Shown: positions 6,712 to 12,124 of the stretch, in pieces
Position numbering within the stretch: the first letter of the stretch is position 1
Layout of the letters: the number at the start of each line of letters is the position of its first letter
Source of the DNA: Alphaproteobacteria bacterium
GTDB lineage: Bacteria > Pseudomonadota > Alphaproteobacteria > UBA8366
Reading direction: 5' to 3'
Length of the DNA stretch: 12,124 bases
Assembly: GCA_029861675.1 (NCBI GenBank)
Contig: JAOTYV010000130.1
Location: 1 to 12,124 of the forward strand
Made by a program: the position numbers and the translations under genes
The notes under the pieces: generated by a model
The model's database searches: none
Told to the model about the DNA's origin: nothing
Seen by the model: the letters and a program-made list of their open reading frames with translations, nothing else

Positions 6712-7813
6712 ATTAGGATATTCCCTCCGGGTGATATTATCCCGATTGAGACGCCCTGGCGTCATTCGCTACGGTTTGCTTTTGATCGGGCCACTCATAC
6801 TTGCGCTTGTCGGCGCCTATTACTACGCGATTGGCGGGCGATACGTGACCACGGAAAACGCCTATGTGAAGGCCGACAAGGTCGCCATCAGCACGGATAT
6901 TTCCGGCCGGGTGTCCGCCGTCAAGGTCAAGGAAAACCAGATCGTCCAAAAAGGTGTGGTGCTCTTCATGCTGGACCGTGAGCCATTCCGGCTGGCGGCC
7001 GCACAGAGCGAAGCGAAGGTCCGCGCCATCCGTGCCGAGATCGATGCCCTGCGAAAACTATACGTCGATAAGGAAAAGGAATTTGTTGAATCGCAAAAAG
7101 ACCTGCGGTTCTTCCAATCTGAATTCAACAATCGAAAAAGATTGCTCAAGCGCGGCGTGGTGCGCCTGGAGCGCTTCGATGCGGCGGGACGCAATCTGGA
7201 GGCGGTGCGCAACCGTCTCGACAGCACACGCGAAGAACTGCAACGTATTCTGACACGCCTCGGCGGTTCGCCCGCACTCCCCACCGACAAGAACCCGGAA
7301 GTGACGGAAGCCGAAGCCCGGTTATCGCAGGCGCGATTGGACCTGTCGCACGCCGTCATTACCTCGCCGGTGACCGGCATCATCACGAAGAACGATTTGC
7401 AGGTGGGTGAATTCGTCACCGCCGGCCGACCGGTGTTCAGCATCGTCGCCGCGAACGACATCTGGATCGAAGCCAATCTCAAGGAAACCGAACTGACCCA
7501 TGTCCGGGAAGGCCAGGAAGCGACGATCACGATCGACGCCTATCCGGACTATGAATGGAAGGCCAAGGTCGCGAGTATCGCACCGGCGACCGGCGCCGAA
7601 TTCTCGATCCTGCCGCCGCAGAACGCCACCGGCAACTGGGTCAAGGTGGTGCAGCGGATACCGGTGCGCCTGATCGTCGACGACCAGTCGACCGGGCCGC
7701 CCCTGCGGGCCGGAATGAGCGTCGTCGCAAGCATCGACACCGGACATAAACGGGACTTGCCGCCGATCATCGCCGACGCGGTCGCCCTGATCAAAGGCAA
7801 AGACGAAAAGTAG
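6701..7813 (+). CDS. EmrA/HlyD-type membrane fusion protein (efflux adaptor)
   Basis: This is a periplasmic adaptor that would link an inner-membrane transporter to an outer-membrane channel for drug or toxic-compound export. The 370 residues comprise a short basic cytoplasmic tail, one transmembrane helix (about 22-44), and the first half of the lipoyl/barrel-sandwich domain (TENAYVKADKVAIS and SGRVSAV). A coiled-coil hairpin (about 100-205), the second lipoyl half (ITSPVTGIITKNDLQVGEFV) and a beta-barrel follow. The barrel ends with the EmrA hallmark PATGAEFSILPPQNATGNW and VKVVQRIPVRL. ATG at 6701 overlaps the marR end by 11 bases; an ATG at 6659 is possible but lies deeper in marR. Unusually, no EmrB-type major facilitator gene follows: the next gene is convergent, 28 bases away. 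Confidence 0.92.
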   Translation: MSTRLGYSLRVILSRLRRPGVIRYGLLLIGPLILALVGAYYYAIGGRYVTTENAYVKADKVAISTDISGRVSAVKVKENQIVQKGVVLFMLDREPFRLAAAQSEAKVRAIRAEIDALRKLYVDKEKEFVESQKDLRFFQSEFNNRKRLLKRGVVRLERFDAAGRNLEAVRNRLDSTREELQRILTRLGGSPALPTDKNPEVTEAEARLSQARLDLSHAVITSPVTGIITKNDLQVGEFVTAGRPVFSIVAANDIWIEANLKETELTHVREGQEATITIDAYPDYEWKAKVASIAPATGAEFSILPPQNATGNWVKVVQRIPVRLIVDDQSTGPPLRAGMSVVASIDTGHKRDLPPIIADAVALIKGKDEK

Positions 7814-7841
7814 ACCGGCGCCGAAACTTCCCGAACCGGCG

Positions 7842-8693
7842 TTATACCGGCCGGTCGCCGGCGGCCGTCGTCCTGTACAGGAACCGCGGCATGGTGTCGT
7901 CATAGTCGCGCAGCGCGTAGTGCATGGTGCAGCGATTGTCCCAAATCAAAAAATCACCCACCGACCAGCGATGGCGAAAGACGTTCTCCGGCCGCGTTGC
8001 GTGTGCGGCGAGATAATCCAGCAGCGGGCGGCTTTCCTCGGCGGTCCAGCCTTCGAAACGGTCCGTGTAATGGGGGTTCACATAGAGCGCCTTGCGGCCG
8101 GTCGCCGGATGCGTTCGCACCACCGGGTGTCTGACTGCCGAGGGTGCGACGTCAACGGAAAGCCGGTTCGGCACCTCCCGTACCAGCAATTCCGCCGTGT
8201 GCATGGCCGACATGCCGTCGAGCATTCGCTTGAGTCCCTCGGACAGCGATTCATAGGCCGCATACATGTTGCAGAACATCGTATCGGACCGGCCGATCGT
8301 GATTTCCACCGCAAACAATATCGACGCCGCCGGCGGAATTTCGCCGAACGAGATATCCGAATGCCAGAAATCGTTGCGCGGCCCTATTTTCCCGGGCTTG
8401 TTCTCCAGCACCATGACCTCGGGATGATCTTCCAGGCCACGGCGCGAGCCGAGCGGATGCGGCTCCACCGGCCCGATCCGCCGGGTGAAGGCAAGATGAT
8501 CCGCCGGCGATATCTCCTGCCCCGGGAAAACCACCACCAGATTCTCATGAAAAGCGCGTTCGACCTCGGCGAAGGTCGCGTCGTCAAGCGGTTCGGACAG
8601 GTCGATACCGGTGATCGCCGCGCCAAGCGCACCGGACAGCGGCGCCACCTCGATCCGGCTGTATGAAGGTTGTGATTGGGCTGGCTCGGCCAT
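7842..8693 (-). CDS. TauD/TfdA-family Fe(II)/2-oxoglutarate-dependent dioxygenase
   Basis: The predicted role is to hydroxylate an organic substrate using O2 and 2-oxoglutarate, releasing CO2 and succinate, as in taurine or 2,4-D oxygenases. The 283-residue length fits the family. The iron ligands are His111 and Asp113 (FWHSDISF) and the distal His258 (NRCTMHYA). Arg274 in PRFLYRTTAAG is the expected 2-oxoglutarate-binding residue. The N-terminal GALGAAITGIDLSEPL and HENLVVVFPGQ motifs are also characteristic. ATG at 8693 is chosen because GGAAGGA lies 9 bases upstream and the conserved part starts soon after; the frame stays open to 8828. It is divergent from the CaiB-type gene, so the two may be controlled together. 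The substrate is unknown; a role in breaking down a sulfonate, aryloxy or betaine-like compound is only inference. Confidence 0.92.
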   Translation of the reverse strand: MAEPAQSQPSYSRIEVAPLSGALGAAITGIDLSEPLDDATFAEVERAFHENLVVVFPGQEISPADHLAFTRRIGPVEPHPLGSRRGLEDHPEVMVLENKPGKIGPRNDFWHSDISFGEIPPAASILFAVEITIGRSDTMFCNMYAAYESLSEGLKRMLDGMSAMHTAELLVREVPNRLSVDVAPSAVRHPVVRTHPATGRKALYVNPHYTDRFEGWTAEESRPLLDYLAAHATRPENVFRHRWSVGDFLIWDNRCTMHYALRDYDDTMPRFLYRTTAAGDRPV

Positions 8694-8710
8694 CGTCTGT
8701 ATTCCTTCCC

Positions 8711-8742
8711 ATCCGATAAGGTCATCCGCTCCGTTATCGGGT
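8711..8742. promoter_or_regulatory. Inverted repeat just upstream of the dioxygenase gene
   Basis: CCGATAA (8713-8719) and TTATCGG (8734-8740) form a perfect 7-bp inverted repeat with a 14-base spacer, 19 bases before the dioxygenase ATG on the minus strand. On that strand a GATAAC -10-like sequence overlaps one arm, with TTGCGA about 15 bases upstream. This could be a repressor operator or a 5'-UTR hairpin. Confidence 0.35.
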
Positions 8743-8815
8743 CGCCATCCGCCTCGCAAGGGCGGTAAATCGCTACGTCCCGTGCATCGGGAATACGGAT
8801 CGACTATTCTCAGCT

Positions 8816-8824
8816 TGCCATAAT
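8816..8824 (+). promoter_or_regulatory. Possible extended -10 promoter for the CoA-transferase gene
   Basis: TGCCATAAT combines a TG extension with CATAAT (five of six to TATAAT). Transcription would start near 8831, about 30 bases before the ATG at 8860, which has GGAG at 8848-8851. No good -35 is seen. The inverted repeat CGTGCAT (8781-8787) / ATGCACG (8823-8829) flanks it. Confidence 0.35.
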
Positions 8825-8859
8825 GCACGACCGCTCACTACCCCCACGGAGAATCGCCG

Positions 8860-10062
8860 ATGAGTCATGACCGCCCTTTCGCCGGCCTCAAGGTGTGCGA
8901 CGTTGCCCAGGGGATTTCCGGACCCTATTGCGGCATGATGCTGGCGCAATACGGCGCCGACGTGGTCAAGATCGAGGGCCGCGACGGTGACTGGATCCGC
9001 AACATGGGCGGCCGTATCCAGGGGGACCATTCGGCGCAATCGCTCGCCATGAACCGCGGCAAACGCAGCATCGCCCTCGACCTCAAAAATCCGGACGGCC
9101 TCGCGGTGGCGCGCCGATTGGTTCGGGACGCGGACGTGGTGACGCAGAATTTTCGGCCGGGCGTAATCGACCGGCTCGGCCTCGGCTACGATACGGTGCG
9201 CGCGGAAAACCCCGACGTGATCTATCTCACCGTATCGGGCTTCGGCCTGGACGGGCCGCTCGCCCCCCGCCCCGTCACCGACGCGATCATGCAGGGCTAT
9301 TCCGGCCTGCAATCGATTACCACCGATAAGGAGGGAACACCCCAATCGGTCGGCGTCGCGATCATCGACTACATCACCGGCATCTATGGCTATCAGGCGG
9401 TGGCGACGGCGCTCTTCGCCCGCGCCAACGGCGCCGGCGGGCGGCATGTCCAGGTCAGCATGTTGCAGGCCGCCCTATCGGTGCAGGCAGGCCAGTTCAT
9501 CCGCCAGCACGCCCAGGGCGGCCAACCGGCATCGGTCGGCATTCCGGTGGGTATTTTTAAGACCCAAGACGGGTTTATCAGCCTGAGCTCCAACCGGCCG
9601 ACGCATTTTGCGCAGGTCTGCGATCTGCTCGGCCTCGAGACGCTCAAGAACAATCCGGAGTACGACACCCATCAAAACCGCATCTGGAAGGCCGACGAAA
9701 TCAACGGCGCCTTTCAGGAAAAGTTGATGGCGCGTAGCGCCGCCGACTGGGTTACGGCCTTCACCGACCTCGGCCTGATGTGCACGCGCGTGAATGGTTA
9801 TGACGATCTGCTGGCCGACGCCCAGGTCGATTCCCAAGGCATCTTCACCTGGACCAACCAACTCGATACCGGCCCGATCCCGGTCCCCAACCTGCCGGGC
9901 ATGACGCCGCTGACGCCGGACGATCCGCGCGGCCAATCCCCTCGCATCGGCCAGCACAGCCGCGATGTACTGGCCGAAATCGGATACGCGGCGGAAGAGA
10001 TCGCCCGGCTCGCCCGGGATGGCGCCATTGCCGGGGACGACGCCCAGGCCGCCGCGGACTAA
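8860..10062 (+). CDS. CaiB/BaiF-family (class III) CoA-transferase
   Basis: Class III CoA-transferases move CoA between carboxylic acids such as carnitine, formyl/oxalyl, succinyl or bile-acid derivatives, through an aspartyl-CoA anhydride. This 400-residue cytoplasmic protein shows the typical beginning (FAGLKVCDVAQGISGPYCGMM), then YGADVVKIE (31-39) and NRGKRSIALDLKNPDG (65-80). Next come ADVVTQNFRPGVIDRLGLGY (91-110), LTVSGFGLDGPL and AIIDYITGIYGYQA, in which Asp170 is the predicted catalytic aspartate, and GRHVQVSMLQAAL. The ATG has GGAG eight bases upstream. It is followed after 131 bases by a crotonase-family gene on the same strand, a common pairing in which the transferase activates the acid and the crotonase acts on the thioester. 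Confidence 0.93.
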   Translation: MSHDRPFAGLKVCDVAQGISGPYCGMMLAQYGADVVKIEGRDGDWIRNMGGRIQGDHSAQSLAMNRGKRSIALDLKNPDGLAVARRLVRDADVVTQNFRPGVIDRLGLGYDTVRAENPDVIYLTVSGFGLDGPLAPRPVTDAIMQGYSGLQSITTDKEGTPQSVGVAIIDYITGIYGYQAVATALFARANGAGGRHVQVSMLQAALSVQAGQFIRQHAQGGQPASVGIPVGIFKTQDGFISLSSNRPTHFAQVCDLLGLETLKNNPEYDTHQNRIWKADEINGAFQEKLMARSAADWVTAFTDLGLMCTRVNGYDDLLADAQVDSQGIFTWTNQLDTGPIPVPNLPGMTPLTPDDPRGQSPRIGQHSRDVLAEIGYAAEEIARLARDGAIAGDDAQAAAD

Positions 10063-10193
10063 GGCGATCCCTATTGGAGGATGGAACACCGGGGCGGTTT
10101 GCAAGGCGTCCGTTCTCGTCTTAATAAGTTGGCGAAACCGGCATGCGCAGCCGAAGGCACACAACAATCCCTAATTCAGATGGAGCCGAACCC

Positions 10194-10946
10194 ATGAGCG
10201 ACGATCTCGTCCTGTATGAGTCCAACGACCGTATCGCCACCATTACGATTAATCGCCCGGACAAGATGAACGCGCTCAGCGAAGGCGTCGTGGCCGAATT
10301 GCGCGACGCCATGATCCGCTACCGGGATTCCGACGATACCTGCGCCATCCTGACCGGCGCCGGCGACCGGGCGTTCTCGGTCGGCGCCGACATCAAGGAC
10401 CCGCCGCGCGATCCGGATTTGTGGGAATGCGTGCCCGGCGTCGGCATCGACGTCGACAAGCCGATCATCGCCGCGGTGGCTGGCCACTGCGTCGGCGGCG
10501 CCTATGTGCTGGTGCAATTCGCCGACATCGCGGTCGCCGCCGACAACGCGAACTTCTTCTATCCCGAATCGCAACTCGGCTTCTGCGGCGGGCTGATCGC
10601 GAGCTGCGCGGCGCGTATCCCGCACAAGATCGCCATGGAATTCATGCTTACGGGCAAACGCTTCAATGCGCAGCGCGCCTATGAAGTGGGCATGGTCAAC
10701 AAGGTGGTGCCAGCCGGCGAGCAGGTGGCGGCCGCCATGGAATACGCCGAGATCATGCGCGACAGCGCGCCGCTCGTGGTCAGCATGCTGAAACGATTCG
10801 TGCGCACGACGGTGACGCCGAAGGGCCCGTCCGAAGAGGCGGCCATCGCCCGGCGTGACCTGCTGGCGGTCCGGCGCAGCGAGGATCAGCAGGAAGGCGG
10901 CCGCGCGTTCCGGGAAAAACGCAAACCAGTCTTCACAGGACGCTAG
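10194..10946 (+). CDS. Enoyl-CoA hydratase/isomerase (crotonase) family protein
   Basis: This 250-residue cytoplasmic enzyme acts on an acyl-CoA. Crotonase features are the N-terminal INRPDKMNALS, the first oxyanion-hole segment FSVGADIKD (61-69), the second AGHCVGGAY (96-104), the DIAVAADNANFFYPE region, LTGKRFNAQRAYEVGMVNKVV, and a C-terminal GRAFREKRKPVF. By alignment with rat crotonase, the glutamate equivalent to Glu164 is kept (Glu125 in YPES), but the one equivalent to Glu144 is Val105. A plain hydratase is therefore doubtful, and an isomerase or another thioester reaction is more likely. ATG at 10194 has GGAG eight bases upstream; the frame opens earlier at 10143 without a ribosome site. 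It is probably in an operon with the CoA-transferase gene. Confidence 0.92.
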   Translation: MSDDLVLYESNDRIATITINRPDKMNALSEGVVAELRDAMIRYRDSDDTCAILTGAGDRAFSVGADIKDPPRDPDLWECVPGVGIDVDKPIIAAVAGHCVGGAYVLVQFADIAVAADNANFFYPESQLGFCGGLIASCAARIPHKIAMEFMLTGKRFNAQRAYEVGMVNKVVPAGEQVAAAMEYAEIMRDSAPLVVSMLKRFVRTTVTPKGPSEEAAIARRDLLAVRRSEDQQEGGRAFREKRKPVFTGR

Positions 10947-10958
10947 GGCAAATCCCGA

Positions 10959-10977
10959 GCGAACCGGAACGGTTCGC
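10959..10977 (+). terminator. Hairpin after the crotonase gene
   Basis: GCGAACCG (10959-10966) pairs perfectly with CGGTTCGC (10970-10977) around a GAA loop, 12 bases past the stop codon. The stem is strong, but no T-run follows, so it may stabilise or end the mRNA in a less canonical way. Confidence 0.5.
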
Positions 10978-11006
10978 GACGACGCATTTGCGACTAAACA
11001 AGGCGA

Positions 11007-11048
11007 TAGACCATTTCACTCGAGCTAGTTTGAACAAGAATTGGTCTA
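11007..11048. promoter_or_regulatory. Imperfect 42-bp inverted repeat upstream of the GFA gene
   Basis: TAGACCATTTC (11007-11017) and GAATTGGTCTA (11038-11048) are complementary at 10 of 11 positions, with a 20-base spacer. It ends 11 bases before the AGGAGG ribosome site. It could be an operator or a leader hairpin. Confidence 0.4.
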
Positions 11049-11071
11049 AGGCATCCGTCAGGAGGATTCCG

Positions 11072-11437
11072 ATGCAGACCTATCGCGGTTCCTGCCATTG
11101 CGGCGCCGTCGTGTTCGAGATCGATGCAGAGATCGAGACCGCCACGCGCTGCAACTGCTCGATCTGCCACAAGAAGAATGCATTGATGCACCGCGTGCCG
11201 GCCGACCGTTTCCGGCTGATCCAGGGCGAAGACGCGCTCACGCTGTATCAATGGAACACCGGCAGCGCGCGGCACCTGTTCTGCAAGACGTGCGGCATCT
11301 ACCCGTTCCACAACCCGCGGGTCGCGCCGGACGAAGTCACGGTCAATCTGGCCTGCCTCGACGGGCTGGATACAAACGCCCTGCCCGTCCGGGTTTTTGA
11401 CGGGCGGGCGTTCTCGCTTGAGAAACCTGCGGGCTGA
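11072..11437 (+). CDS. GFA family (glutathione-dependent formaldehyde-activating / CENP-V-type) zinc protein
   Basis: This 121-residue protein has the CENP-V/GFA fold with two zinc sites. Cys8 and Cys10 (GSCHCGAVVFE) with Cys71 and Cys74 (FCKTCGIYPFH) should form the structural site. Cys27, Cys29 and Cys32 (CNCSICHKKNA) should form the second, glutathione-linked site. The family is named for an enzyme reported to join formaldehyde and glutathione, but most members have no proven substrate, so a formaldehyde role is not assumed. ATG at 11072 has an ideal AGGAGG six bases upstream; the open frame extends to a TTG at 10988 without such a signal. It is convergent with the thioredoxin-like lipoprotein gene, with 22 bases between. 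Confidence 0.93.
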   Translation: MQTYRGSCHCGAVVFEIDAEIETATRCNCSICHKKNALMHRVPADRFRLIQGEDALTLYQWNTGSARHLFCKTCGIYPFHNPRVAPDEVTVNLACLDGLDTNALPVRVFDGRAFSLEKPAG

Positions 11438-11459
11438 GCCTTGCCGAACGTCCTGCCTG

Positions 11460-12095
11460 CTACCGCAACAGGCGCGGTACCTGTGGCAGCAGTTGAGTGT
11501 AGAGGTTGTGTCGCGGCCGCGGGCCGGTGCTGTCGAGGCGCACCACCGATTCCTTATCGACAAGCTGCACGCCCGGAATCATGTTGAGGCTCGCCCTGCC
11601 GCGCAGATCACGCTCACTGAAGACGACGTGGATATTCGGATTCCGGTCCAGGTGATAATGCTCGGCCCAGAGACGGACGTCGTCCCGGTCGGGCGCATCG
11701 TTCGACAGGTCGTAGAGCACGATTTGGACCAGAACGAGTTCCGGATGGTCGAGTGTCAGGCCGCCGCCGAACCGGTCGAGATACGCCTCCAACATCCCGA
11801 GCCCCGGTTGCGGCTGTACGCCCGTCATCGCTCCCCGTTCATGGCCACCGGAAAATGCATTGCACGCCGGGCAGGTCATCCCGACCATCTTCACCAGGAC
11901 GACCTTTCCCTTGAAATCCACGATCTTGAGCTTGCGGCCGTCATAGTTGGTGAATTCAATGTCGGGAAACGGCTTACCGACCTCCGGTGGCCAAGAAACC
12001 CCCAATCCAAACGGCAATTCGTCGCAGGCCGACACCATGAAGCCGGCTAAGGAAAGAAGCGCGGCGACAATACCTGCTCGCGCCATCTTCGACAT
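11460..12095 (-). CDS. Thioredoxin-fold (TlpA/peroxiredoxin-like) lipoprotein
   Basis: This 211-residue exported lipoprotein has a basic n-region, a hydrophobic core (AGIVAALLSLAGFM) and the lipobox VSAC with Cys24. Asp at +2 suggests retention on the inner membrane, facing the periplasm. The mature part has the thioredoxin-like start VGKPFPDIEFTNYDGRKL, a beta strand KGKVVLVKMV, the redox motif TCPAC (Cys75, Cys78), and a later cis-Pro segment MIPGVQLVDKE. An insertion rich in Gly/Pro (81-115) after the CxxC helix is longer than in simple TlpA proteins. A disulfide or peroxide reductase role is likely; its partner is unknown. ATG at 12095 is used and ATG at 12086 is a close alternative. Its promoter would lie at the window's edge or beyond. 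Confidence 0.85.
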   Translation of the reverse strand: MSKMARAGIVAALLSLAGFMVSACDELPFGLGVSWPPEVGKPFPDIEFTNYDGRKLKIVDFKGKVVLVKMVGMTCPACNAFSGGHERGAMTGVQPQPGLGMLEAYLDRFGGGLTLDHPELVLVQIVLYDLSNDAPDRDDVRLWAEHYHLDRNPNIHVVFSERDLRGRASLNMIPGVQLVDKESVVRLDSTGPRPRHNLYTQLLPQVPRLLR

Positions 12096-12124
12096 ACTGC
12101 GGCTCTCGATTGCCAGTCGGCCCA

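Noticed and set aside
7835..7855. ACCGGC/GCCGGT hairpin between the EmrA-like and dioxygenase genes
   Set aside because: Six-pair stem with a nine-base loop, no T-run on either strand, in GC-rich sequence where such pairs are common.
10081..10197. 38-codon frame whose stop overlaps the crotonase ATG as ATGA
   Set aside because: GGAGG directly abuts its ATG with no spacing, so initiation is unlikely; no family resemblance.

Overview
The window looks like a stretch of a GC-rich alphaproteobacterial chromosome, most likely Rhodospirillales-like. The best evidence is a bactofilin gene paired with an LmdC-type M23 peptidase gene, a combination known from stalked/budding alphaproteobacteria and Rhodospirillum. 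A full TTAA-N7-TTAA (CtrA-type) box lies in the same upstream region, and the coding style is high-GC with occasional TTG starts. No tRNA, rRNA, CRISPR array or transposase was seen.

Layout. (1) Positions 1-2746, plus strand: a 5'-truncated Slt-type soluble lytic transglycosylase, a type II (S)-2-haloacid dehalogenase and an alpha/beta hydrolase, so tightly packed (overlap, then 8 bp) that they look like one transcript. (2) 2736-4939, minus strand: lmdC-like membrane M23 peptidase then bactofilin, overlapping by 20 bp. A strong hairpin with a T-run, shared with the end of the convergent hydrolase, terminates this operon. (3) 4940-5591: an AT-richer 650-bp gene-free region with a CtrA-type box and a 159-bp nested inverted repeat. 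(4) 5592-6017, minus: a single-domain rhodanese. (5) 6187-7813, plus: a MarR repressor and an EmrA/HlyD-type adaptor, with a repeat-rich operator/promoter that suggests a leaderless, autoregulated transcript. No EmrB transporter follows. (6) 7842-8693, minus, and 8860-10946, plus: a TauD/TfdA dioxygenase divergent from a CaiB/BaiF CoA-transferase and a crotonase-family enzyme, which looks like a small catabolic cluster for an acyl-CoA-activated substrate. (7) 11072-11437, plus: a GFA/CENP-V-type zinc protein. (8) 11460-12095, minus: a thioredoxin-fold lipoprotein.

The first half is about cell-wall turnover and shape: a lytic transglycosylase, a DD-endopeptidase-like protein and a cytoskeletal scaffold. 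The second half is accessory metabolism, efflux and thiol chemistry. Nothing here is a clear new multi-gene system. The observations most worth a second look are the nested inverted repeat at 5364-5522, the CtrA-type box in the lmdC/bactofilin upstream region, the leaderless MarR promoter with its repeats, the EmrA-like gene without EmrB, and the crotonase that lacks one of the two catalytic glutamates.
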